From CAWDAQ01 sp963800325 (GTDB taxonomy: Bacteria > Actinomycetota > Actinomycetes > Actinomycetales > Dermatophilaceae): a stretch of 64,000 nt of DNA. The stretch lies in contig CAWDAQ010000003.1 of the NCBI GenBank assembly GCA_963800325.1, forward strand, positions 62,001 through 126,000. Direction: 5' to 3'. Shown here one piece after another: positions 55,684-62,993 of the stretch (the first letter of the stretch is position 1; every line of letters starts with the position of its first letter). Made by a program: the position numbers and the translations under genes. The notes beneath the pieces are model-generated. The model searched no databases and was not told where the DNA came from. It saw only the letters and a list, made by a program, of their open reading frames with translations.

Positions 55684-56856
55684 GTGGACGGGCACCGGGC
55701 GAGGCTGGGTCAGGCGCTCGCCGGCCGTGTCGTCGTGGTCGCCGCCCACGGCCGGGTGCACGACCTCGGCCCGGCGCTCGCCCGCCGGGGCGCCACCGTC
55801 CGGCACGTCCCGCTGCACTCCCTCGTCCGGGCCGACGAGTCCGCCCTGCTCGTGACGACCAAGGACCTGCTCGCCCGTCCCCCCGACGTGGCGATCGTGC
55901 TGTCCGGGGCCGGGCTGCGGGCCTGGGTCGACGTCGCGCGGGCGGCCGGCCTGGCGGAGGACCTCCTCGACGTCCTCGCGACCTGCCGGGTGGTCGCGCA
56001 GGGCCCCTCCGCACGGGGGGCGTCACGGGCCGCCGGCCTCACCCCGGACTGGGTCGCGGACGCCGAGACGAGCGAGGAGGTCCTCGAGGTCCTCCTCAGC
56101 GAGGGCGTCGCCGGTCGACGGGTCGCGCTCGTCCACCACGGCGGCGGCACCAGCGGCCTCGACACCGAGCTCGCGGCGGCGGGCGCCGACGTCGTCGGGG
56201 TCGTCGTGCACCGCTGGGGTCCCGCGCCGGCTCCCGCGGTCGTCGAGGCGGGGGTGCGCGCCGCCGCCGACGGCGACGTCGACGCCGTGGTCCTCACGAC
56301 CCGGCGCGCGACGCTGGCGTGGCTGGACGCCGCCGAGGGCGCGCACGTCCTCGGCGCGGTCCTCGGCCGGATGCGCAGCGGCGCGCTCGTCGCGGCCACG
56401 CTGGGCGGCGTGCCGGCGGAGCCGCTGCTCGCGCTCGGCGTCACGCCGGTGGTTCCGGAGCGGGCGCGGATGGGGCGTCTGCTCCAGGCCGTGGTCGCCC
56501 ACTTCGAGCAGGACACGACCGTCGCGGCCGACACGGTGTGCGGACATCTCGAGGTGCGGCCCAAGGTGGCCCTGCTCGACGGGCACGTGCTGCCGCTCCA
56601 CCCGGGCGGGCACGAGCTGCTCCGCCTGCTCGTCGGCGCCCGCGGGCAGGTCGTCACCCGGGAGGAGGTGCTGGAGACCCTCCCGGGGTTCGCCAGCGAC
56701 AGCCGCGCCGCGGAGGTGGCCGTCGCCCGCCTGAGGGAGGACTCCCACTGCCCCGACCTCGTCACCACGGTCGTCCGGCAGGGCTACCGGCTCGCCCTCG
56801 AGGAGCGTGGGGCCGGCGGCGGCTCAGCCCGTCGGTCCCGGGGGGACCTGCGCTGA
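55684..56856 (+). CDS. HemD-domain/winged-helix regulator (NnaR-type)
   Basis: This encodes 390 residues. Residues 1-270 are a uroporphyrinogen-III synthase (HemD) fold (VVVVAAHGRVHDLGPALARRGATVRHVPLHSL, VALVHHGGGTSGLDTELAAAGADVVGVVVHRWGP). Residues about 278-375 are an OmpR-type winged helix (LPLHPGGHELLRLLVGARGQVVTREEVLETLPG, AAEVAVARLREDSHCPDLVTTVVRQGYRLAL). This fusion is known in actinobacteria as the nitrate/nitrite assimilation regulator NnaR, which works with GlnR. The upstream CysG-N-like gene and GlnR-like array fit. It is most likely a DNA-binding protein rather than a haem enzyme. Confidence 0.88.
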   Translation: MDGHRARLGQALAGRVVVVAAHGRVHDLGPALARRGATVRHVPLHSLVRADESALLVTTKDLLARPPDVAIVLSGAGLRAWVDVARAAGLAEDLLDVLATCRVVAQGPSARGASRAAGLTPDWVADAETSEEVLEVLLSEGVAGRRVALVHHGGGTSGLDTELAAAGADVVGVVVHRWGPAPAPAVVEAGVRAAADGDVDAVVLTTRRATLAWLDAAEGAHVLGAVLGRMRSGALVAATLGGVPAEPLLALGVTPVVPERARMGRLLQAVVAHFEQDTTVAADTVCGHLEVRPKVALLDGHVLPLHPGGHELLRLLVGARGQVVTREEVLETLPGFASDSRAAEVAVARLREDSHCPDLVTTVVRQGYRLALEERGAGGGSARRSRGDLR

Positions 56857-57702
56857 GTCGGGCGCGGGCCAGCGCCCCCGGACGACCTGGGTGTCGGCGA
56901 TCTTGTCGTGGAGGGCCTGTCGCCGGGAGTCCCCGAGCGGCCAGGCGAGGTCGAGGAGCGTGACGACGCTCGAGACGAGCGCGAGGGCCGGCACGATGCC
57001 GGCGATGTCGAGGACCGTCTGGAGGGCATAGCGCCGCAGCGCGTCACCCAGGCCGACCGGCCCGGGTCGGTGGACCGACCGGACGCTGATCCCGAACGCG
57101 AGCTTGCCCGGGGTCGCCGCGACCCGGGTGAGGAACACGGCGTTGTAGACGAGGTTGACCGCGACCGAGACGAGCGTGAGCGGCAGGACGTACTGCTCGA
57201 CGGCGGAGCCGAACGCGACGCCCGGCACGACGCTGGTGTCGCCCCGCTCGAGGGCGGTCCGCATCTGGTCCATCGAGTCCTGCACGAGCTGCAGCGTCCA
57301 GTAGATCCCGACGAGCGAGGTGAGCACGGCCTTGATGATCCCGTCGACGAGGTAGGCCCCGACGCGCCGCCCGTAGCTCGACAGCTGCTGGCCGTCCTCG
57401 GTGGTCGGCACCCGGCGCTCGCCGGGTCCGCCCGGTCCGGGGCCCCACCCGGGAGGAGGCCCTCCCGGGCCGCGCCAGCCACCCGGCGCGGGGCGGCCGC
57501 CCGGCTGGCCGCCCGCCGGGGGCGGGCCCGGCTGCCCCGGCCCGGTCCCGGTGGGCGGGCCCTCACCGGTCCGCGGCGCGGGGGCCTCCCACCGCGTGCG
57601 GCGGGGGGTGGTGTGCGAGGTCCACACGACGCCGTCGAAGTAGCGCAGGCGCTCGGGGTCCTCGGGGTCGTCGTACCACCCGGGCCGGTTGGGGGTCTCC
57701 AT
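56824..57702 (-). CDS. RDD-family membrane protein with DUF2510 N-terminus
   Basis: This encodes 292 residues. Residues 7-33 (GWYDDPEDPERLRYFDGVVW) are a DUF2510 motif. Then about 80 residues are Pro/Gly-rich. From about 105 an RDD domain begins with SSYGRRVGAYLVDGIIKAVL (the Arg and Asp that name the family), more membrane segments, TPGKLAFGISV and a final ALHDKIADTQVV (usual H-D-x-x-x-x-T). Function is unknown; some RDD proteins are sodium/proton exchangers. It overlaps the 3' end of the convergent regulator gene by 33 bases. Confidence 0.88.
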   Translation of the reverse strand: METPNRPGWYDDPEDPERLRYFDGVVWTSHTTPRRTRWEAPAPRTGEGPPTGTGPGQPGPPPAGGQPGGRPAPGGWRGPGGPPPGWGPGPGGPGERRVPTTEDGQQLSSYGRRVGAYLVDGIIKAVLTSLVGIYWTLQLVQDSMDQMRTALERGDTSVVPGVAFGSAVEQYVLPLTLVSVAVNLVYNAVFLTRVAATPGKLAFGISVRSVHRPGPVGLGDALRRYALQTVLDIAGIVPALALVSSVVTLLDLAWPLGDSRRQALHDKIADTQVVRGRWPAPDSAQVPPGPTG

Positions 57703-57750
57703 GGCCCGAGGATGTCATGCTGGTCCCCGGGGGCTGGCGGCCCGGGCCGG

Positions 57751-58245
57751 TCAGTCCCCCAGCCTGGCGAACGTCAGCGTCTCCCCGCGGGCGCCGCCCA
57801 TCCACACGTCCTGGCAGGCCGCCGCCATCTCGGGCAGGCCCTCGGTGATCGTCGCGAAGACGTTGCCCGGGACCCAGCCCTGGTCGCCGTTGATGAGCAG
57901 GTTGTTCCGGCCGTAGAACACGGCGAGGTCGATGATCCCCCCCATGGCACGGTGCTCGTCCTCGTAGCCGTAGGCGGGGTTGCCCAGGTCGTCGCCGTCG
58001 AAGGTGAACCAGCAGACGTCCCCGGGGATCGGGGTGATCGTCGTGTTCTCCTTGCCCGGGTCGGCCTCGGACATCGGCGGGAAGAGGGCGTAGATCTCGT
58101 TGCGCGCGTACTTGCCGTGGAACACCGGTGCGGTGAGCGGCAGGGCGTTCCACACCGCGTCCGCGGTCCGTGGTGCCTCCTCGAGGAGACGGGCGGTGCA
58201 GCTCACGCCGCGGGAGTCGAGGCTGATGGTGATGTGTCGGGCCAC
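57751..58245 (-). CDS. DUF3830 (cyclophilin-like) protein
   Basis: This encodes 164 residues. GVSCTARLLEEAPRTADAVWNALPLTAPVFHGKYARNEIYALFPPM is the conserved start of DUF3830, followed by PGDVCWFTFDGDDLGNPAYGYE, VFYGRNNLLINGDQGWVPGNVFATITEGLPEMAAACQDVWMGGARGETLTF. The fold is predicted to be cyclophilin-like. It is the last gene of a run with amidase and dehydrogenase genes. Such genes often sit in ectoine-utilisation-like loci. Confidence 0.85.
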   Translation of the reverse strand: MARHITISLDSRGVSCTARLLEEAPRTADAVWNALPLTAPVFHGKYARNEIYALFPPMSEADPGKENTTITPIPGDVCWFTFDGDDLGNPAYGYEDEHRAMGGIIDLAVFYGRNNLLINGDQGWVPGNVFATITEGLPEMAAACQDVWMGGARGETLTFARLGD

Positions 58246-58303
58246 GGGGGTCCTCTCGGGTCTGGGGGCGGGGTCCTGGGCTGCGGCGGCCGGGCGGTGG
58301 CGC

Positions 58304-59734
58304 TCAGCCCCCGGCGAGGAGCGCCGGGGTGGCGGTGTGCCAGTCGGTCGCGCGCTCGTACGCCCGGCCGGCGCGCAGGACGAGCGCGTCGGCGTGCCGG
58401 GGCCCGACGACCTGGAGGCCGACCGGCCGCCCGTCCGCGGTGAGGCCGCACGGCACCGACAGGGCGGGCTGCATCGTGAGGTTGAAGGGATAGGTGTACG
58501 GCGTCCAGGACGTCCAGAGCGAGGACGGCCAGCCGTCGGGCGCGGGCTGCCCGGCCGGGAAGGCCGCCACCGGCATCGTCGGGGTCAGCAGCAGGTCGTA
58601 GCGCTCGTGGAAGGCGCCCATCGTGACGCCGAGCGCCATCCGCTCGGCCATCGCGTCGAGGTAGTCCTGCGCCGAGTCCCCCGCGTGGGCGCGGACCCCG
58701 GCGGCCAGGCCGGGGTCGACCTCCGCCAGCGCCCCCTCGCCGTAGCCCGCGAGGACCTTCCCGGCGCCGGTGAACCACAGCACGTGGAAGGCGTCGGTGG
58801 GGTCGGCGATCTGGGGGTCGACCTCCTCGACGTCGGCGCCGAGGTCGGCGAGGACACCCACCGCGGTCCGGACCGCCTGCTCGACCTCGGGGTCGTTCGC
58901 GGCGATCCCGAGCGTCGGGGAGAACGCGACCCGCAGCCCGGCGACGCCGTCCTCGAGCCCGTCGCGGAACGAGCCCCGGGGCGTCGGCATCGCGAACCAG
59001 TCCCGGGAGTCGGACCCGGTCAGCAGGTCCATCATGAGCGCGGCGTCGGTCACCGACCTCGTCATCGGGCCGGCGTGGCTCAGGGTGCCGTAGGGGCTCG
59101 GCGGCCACGTGGGGACGAGCCCGAACGTGGGCTTCAGGGCCACCGTCCCGGTGAACGAGGCCGGGATGCGCACCGACCCGCCGCCGTCGGTCCCGATCGA
59201 CCACGTGCCCATGCCGAGCCCGACCGCCGTCGCCGCGCCCCCGCTGGATCCGCCGCTGGTCAGTCCGGCCCCCCACGGGTTCCCGGTCACGCCGTGGCGT
59301 CGGGAGTCGGTGACGCCCTTCCACGCGAACTCGGGCGTCGCGTTCTTCCCGAACAGCACCGCGCCGCTCTCCCGCAGCCGCGCCACCGGCGGCGCGTCGG
59401 CCTCCCACGGGCCGGCCTCGTCGACGAGGGTGCTCCCCCGCAGCGTCGGCCAGCCCCGGGTGAGGAACATGTCCTTGATCGAGCACGGCACCCCGTCGGC
59501 CGGCCCGACCGGGGCGTCCTCGCGCCACCGGCGCTCCGAGGCGCGCGCGTCGGCGTACCCGGCCTCCCGGTCGAGCAGGACGACGGCGTTGACGTCGCCG
59601 TCGTGGGCCTCGACGGCGGCGAGGGCCGCGTCGAGCGCGTCCACCGGGGAGAAGGCCCCGGACCGGTACCCCTCGACGAGCTCGACGGCGCTCGCGCGGC
59701 TGAGGTCGCCCGAGGTGGGCGCACCGGCGCTCAC
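58304..59734 (-). CDS. Amidase signature family hydrolase
   Basis: This encodes 476 residues; GTG start overlapping the upstream stop. The Ser-cisSer-Lys triad is visible: Lys in GVPCSIKDMFLTRG, cis-Ser and nucleophile Ser in NPWGAGLTSGGSSGGAATAVGLGM and GTDGGGSVRIPASFTGTVALKPTFG. Amidases of this family hydrolyse small amides or act as GatA. No gatB/gatC is nearby, so a catabolic amidase is favoured. In this cluster a substrate such as an N-acetylated ectoine intermediate is conceivable, but not shown. Confidence 0.9.
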   Translation of the reverse strand: MSAGAPTSGDLSRASAVELVEGYRSGAFSPVDALDAALAAVEAHDGDVNAVVLLDREAGYADARASERRWREDAPVGPADGVPCSIKDMFLTRGWPTLRGSTLVDEAGPWEADAPPVARLRESGAVLFGKNATPEFAWKGVTDSRRHGVTGNPWGAGLTSGGSSGGAATAVGLGMGTWSIGTDGGGSVRIPASFTGTVALKPTFGLVPTWPPSPYGTLSHAGPMTRSVTDAALMMDLLTGSDSRDWFAMPTPRGSFRDGLEDGVAGLRVAFSPTLGIAANDPEVEQAVRTAVGVLADLGADVEEVDPQIADPTDAFHVLWFTGAGKVLAGYGEGALAEVDPGLAAGVRAHAGDSAQDYLDAMAERMALGVTMGAFHERYDLLLTPTMPVAAFPAGQPAPDGWPSSLWTSWTPYTYPFNLTMQPALSVPCGLTADGRPVGLQVVGPRHADALVLRAGRAYERATDWHTATPALLAGG

Positions 59735-60750
59735 GCGGTCCTCCCCGAGACGTAGCCGAGGTGCTTGTCGACGACGTTGTCCAGCTCCTCGCCCGCCAAC
59801 CAGCGGTGGGCGTTGGCGACGAACTGGCGGGCGAGGGTGTCGCGCCAGCCGAGGACGTCCCCGGACATGTGCGCCGACACGACGAGCCCGGGGGCGTCCC
59901 AGAGCGGGGAGTCCTCGGGAAGCGGCTCGGTGGCGAACACGTCCAGGGAGGCGCCGTCGATGCCGCCCGAGGTGAGGGCGGCCAGCAGCGCGTCCTCGTC
60001 GACGCTCGGCCCGCGGCCGATGTTGACGAAGTGCGCGCCGGCGGCCATCGCGCCGAAGACGTCGGCGCCGAAGATGCCGCGCGTCTGGGGGGTGAGCGGG
60101 AGCGCGCCGACGACGTAGTCCGCCCAGCCGACGTGCGCGGCCAGGTCGCCGCTGTCGACGACGACGCCGAAGTCGGGGTCGTCCTCGGTGGGACGCCGCC
60201 CCGCGCCGCGGACCTCGAGCCCGACCGCGGCGAGCAGCCGGGCGGTCTCGCGGGCGATGGCGCCGGTGCCGACGACGAGGGCGCGGGCGCCCGCGACGCT
60301 GTGCGTCTCCCGGTGGCGCCACTCGTGGCGCCGCTGCAGGTCGTGGCTGGAGTGGACGAGCTTGGCGTGGGCGAGCACGGACGCGAGGACGAACTCGGCG
60401 ATCGGGCGGTCGAAGGTCCCCCGCGCGTTCGTCACGACGACGTCGGAGTCGCGCAGCCCGGGGAACATCAGGGTGTCGACCCCGGCGGCGGCGACGTGGA
60501 TCCACCGCAGCCGGTCGCACGAGTCCCAGACGTCGCGGACGGCGGAGGAGAAGAAGTCCCAGAGCAGGAGGGCGTCGGCGCCGCGGACCGCGTCCGCGAG
60601 CCCGGCCTCGTCGGCGACCCGGACCTCGACCGCCTCCCCCAGCTCGCCCAGCTGCGGCGGACGGTCCTCGGGGGTGGCGCCGAGGACGGCGAGCACCGGT
60701 GTCCTGCCGCCGGCGTCGGATGGGTTTACGGCGGTTGCGCGCTCGGTCAC
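59731..60750 (-). CDS. D-2-hydroxyacid dehydrogenase family protein
   Basis: This encodes 339 residues from GTG 60750, which has TACGTT six bases upstream on the minus strand; the frame stays open to an ATG at 60789, but that would run through the operator. ARALVVGTGAIARETARLL is the NAD-binding motif (G-x-G-x-x-x-x), PLTPQTRGIFGADVFGAMAAGAHFVNIGRGPSVDEDALL and DVFATEPLPEDSPLWDAPGLVVSAHMSGD supply the catalytic Arg/Glu/His region. It oxidises a D-2-hydroxy acid or reduces a 2-keto acid. The same family occurs in ectoine-utilisation operons. Confidence 0.88.
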   Translation of the reverse strand: MTERATAVNPSDAGGRTPVLAVLGATPEDRPPQLGELGEAVEVRVADEAGLADAVRGADALLLWDFFSSAVRDVWDSCDRLRWIHVAAAGVDTLMFPGLRDSDVVVTNARGTFDRPIAEFVLASVLAHAKLVHSSHDLQRRHEWRHRETHSVAGARALVVGTGAIARETARLLAAVGLEVRGAGRRPTEDDPDFGVVVDSGDLAAHVGWADYVVGALPLTPQTRGIFGADVFGAMAAGAHFVNIGRGPSVDEDALLAALTSGGIDGASLDVFATEPLPEDSPLWDAPGLVVSAHMSGDVLGWRDTLARQFVANAHRWLAGEELDNVVDKHLGYVSGRTA

Positions 60751-60756
60751 GTCCAC

Positions 60757-60762
60757 AACGTA
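60757..60762 (-). promoter_or_regulatory. -10 box (TACGTT) of the hydroxyacid dehydrogenase gene
   Basis: On the minus strand TACGTT lies six bases before the GTG at 60750. Confidence 0.45.
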
Positions 60763-60777
60763 GGAATCGCCGTGTTT

Positions 60778-60791
60778 GATTGTCAACAATC
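60778..60791. promoter_or_regulatory. GntR-type operator between divergent genes
   Basis: GATTGT-CA-ACAATC is a perfect palindrome around CA. The core TTGTCAACAA is of the TTGT-N-ACAA kind bound by FCD-type GntR regulators. It lies between the dehydrogenase gene and the EutA-DoeA gene, in an AT-rich patch that is unusual for this genome. No GntR gene is in the window. Confidence 0.6.
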
Positions 60792-60803
60792 CGCCCGGCA
60801 GTG

Positions 60804-60809
60804 CACGAT
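60804..60809 (+). promoter_or_regulatory. -10 box (CACGAT) of the EutA-DoeA gene
   Basis: CACGAT lies six bases before the ATG at 60816, and the operator is 12 bases further upstream, where a bound repressor would block it. Confidence 0.45.
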
Positions 60810-60815
60810 GTCGGG

Positions 60816-62894
60816 ATGAGCATCCCCCGCGGACTGGGTGTCGTCGCCCCCTACGACTTCGCCCTCGACCACGAGCTGTGGCGGTGGGCGCCGCCCGGGG
60901 TGACGATCCACGCCGCGCGCACCGCGTTCGCCCCGCTGGACGTCACCTACGAGATGGTCGAGATCGTCGGCGAGCCGCACGCCGTGGCCCACCGGGCGCT
61001 CGACCTGTCCGCGGTCGAGCCGGAGGTGGTCGCCTACGCGTGCACGTCGGGCAGCTTCGTCGGCGGGGTCGAGGGCGAGCAGGCGATCAGGGACGCGATC
61101 ACCCTCGCCGGGCTCCCGGCCGCGGTGACCACCAGCGGTGCGCTCGTCCGTGCGCTGCACCACCTCGGGGCGAGGCGGGTCGGCGTGGCCACCCCGTACG
61201 ACGAGGACATCACCGGCGCGCTCTCGCGCTTCCTCGGCGAGGCCGGGTTCGAGGTGAGCCGGACGGCCCACCTCGGGCTGCACCACCACATCTGGCGGGT
61301 GCCGGCCGAGGAGACCAAGGACCTCGTCCGGAGGGTGTGCGACGAGGACACCGACGCGGTGTTCGTCTCGTGCACGAACCTGCCGACGTACGACGTCATC
61401 ACCGAGCTCGAGGAGGAGCTCGGGGTGCCGGTGCTCACGGCGAACCAGGTGACGATGTGGTCGGCCCTGGCGGAGATGGGCCTGACCCCGGTCGGCCCGG
61501 GCCAGCGGCTCATCGAGGGGCGGGGCGTCGACGGCCTCGACGGTGCCGCTCCCGGCGGGCGCCCCGCCGTCACGTCCGAGCGGCCCGCGGCCGAGACCGT
61601 CGTCCGGGAGGCGAGCCCGACGACGACCGGGACGGACTACTACCACCTCGACCGCGAGGACCTCTGGGAGGACGTGGAGATCCCCGACTCCACGGTCTTG
61701 GGCAAGGAGACGCCGCACGCGTTCCCCACCGCGGAGTACCGCCAGCGCGTCGCGCGCGTGCAGGAGGTCATGCGCGGGCGCGAGCTCGACGCCCTCGTCG
61801 TGGTCGACCCGGCGAACCTGTACTACCTCAGCGGGTACAACGCGTGGTCGTTCTACACCCCGCAGTGCCTCGTCGTCCCGGCCTACGGACAGCCGCACCT
61901 GTTCACCCGGGCGATGGACGCCAACGGCGCCCACTACACCTCCTACCTCGACCGGGACCTCGTCCACGGCTACCCCGAGCACCTGGTCCACCGGGCGGAC
62001 GTCCACCCGTACCACTGGATCACCGAGACCGCGGTCGGGCTGGGGATCCTGCCGGACCGGAGCGGGGCGCGGGTGGCGGCCGAGCTCGACGCGCACTACT
62101 TCTCCCCGCGCGGGTTCCTCGCCCTCTCCGACCGGCTGACCCGGGTGACCATCGAGGACAGCCGGGAGCTCGTCAACTGGGTGCGGGTCGTGAAGTCGGA
62201 GAGCGAGCAGGAGAAGCTGCGGGTCGCCGGGAGCATCGCCGAGCGGGTGATGTCGATCGCGATCGAGCACACCGAGGCCGGGCGGCGGCAGTGCGACATC
62301 GTCGCCGAGATCCAGTACGCCCAGGCGCTCGGCGCCCGCGGCCTGGGCGGGGACTACCCGGCGATCGTGCCGATGCTCCCGACCGGGGAGACCGCGGGCA
62401 CGCCGCACCTGACGTGGAGCGACGTGCCGCTCGTCAACGGCGAGGCGACGACGATCGAGCTCGCCGGGGTCCACCACCGCTACCACGCCCCGCTCGCCCG
62501 CACGGTGAGCCTGGGCAGTCCGCCGCGCAGGCTCGCCGCCTGCGCCGAGGCCGTCGCCGAGGGCCTGGACTCCGCGCTGACGGTGATGCGGCCGGGCGCC
62601 ACCGGCCGTGAGGTGCACCAGGCCTTCACCCGGGAGATCAACCGCTACGGCCTCCACAAGGAGTCGCGGATCGGCTACTCCATCGGGATCGGCTACCCGC
62701 CGGACTGGGGCGAGCGGACCGTCAGCCTGCGCGCCGAGGAGGACACCGTCCTCGCCGAGGGCATGGCCTTCCACGTCATCCTGGGCATGTGGATGGACGG
62801 CTGGGGGTACGAGACCTCGGAGTCGGTCCTGGTCCAGAAGAGCGGCGTCGAGCGCCTCACCGACGTCCCCCAGGGCCTGAGCGTGAAGCCGTGA
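60816..62894 (+). CDS. Fusion of EutA-like (Asp/Glu racemase fold) and DoeA-like (ectoine hydrolase) domains
   Basis: This encodes 692 residues. Residues 1-240 are an aspartate/glutamate-racemase-fold domain like EutA and maleate isomerase: GVVAPYDFALDHELWRW, VAYACTSGSFVGG (first Cys), VTTSGALVRALHHLGARRVGVATPYDEDITGAL and AVFVSCTNLPTYDVI (second Cys). A linker is at about 241-300. Residues about 301-692 are a creatinase/M24-fold domain like ectoine hydrolase DoeA/EutD: VVDPANLYYLSGYNAWSFYTPQCLVVP, ESEQEKLRVAGSIAERVM and HKESRIGYSIGIGYPPDWGERTVSL. The metal-binding Asp pair of M24 peptidases is absent (IELAG and HAPLART), as in creatinase. Usually these are separate genes. No frameshift or stop separates them here. 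Confidence 0.88.
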   Translation: MSIPRGLGVVAPYDFALDHELWRWAPPGVTIHAARTAFAPLDVTYEMVEIVGEPHAVAHRALDLSAVEPEVVAYACTSGSFVGGVEGEQAIRDAITLAGLPAAVTTSGALVRALHHLGARRVGVATPYDEDITGALSRFLGEAGFEVSRTAHLGLHHHIWRVPAEETKDLVRRVCDEDTDAVFVSCTNLPTYDVITELEEELGVPVLTANQVTMWSALAEMGLTPVGPGQRLIEGRGVDGLDGAAPGGRPAVTSERPAAETVVREASPTTTGTDYYHLDREDLWEDVEIPDSTVLGKETPHAFPTAEYRQRVARVQEVMRGRELDALVVVDPANLYYLSGYNAWSFYTPQCLVVPAYGQPHLFTRAMDANGAHYTSYLDRDLVHGYPEHLVHRADVHPYHWITETAVGLGILPDRSGARVAAELDAHYFSPRGFLALSDRLTRVTIEDSRELVNWVRVVKSESEQEKLRVAGSIAERVMSIAIEHTEAGRRQCDIVAEIQYAQALGARGLGGDYPAIVPMLPTGETAGTPHLTWSDVPLVNGEATTIELAGVHHRYHAPLARTVSLGSPPRRLAACAEAVAEGLDSALTVMRPGATGREVHQAFTREINRYGLHKESRIGYSIGIGYPPDWGERTVSLRAEEDTVLAEGMAFHVILGMWMDGWGYETSESVLVQKSGVERLTDVPQGLSVKP

Positions 62895-62993
62895 CCGCAG
62901 CCGCCCCGACCCCAGCACCCCCCGACACCCCCGCACCCTCAGCGCCGTCAGCGCACGGCCCCACCCCGCCCACCACGCCGAGAAGGTGATCCC

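Noticed and set aside
60751..60789. ATG start of the hydroxyacid dehydrogenase at 60789
   Set aside because: It would place the GntR-type operator inside the coding region; the GTG at 60750 has a -10 box at the right distance.
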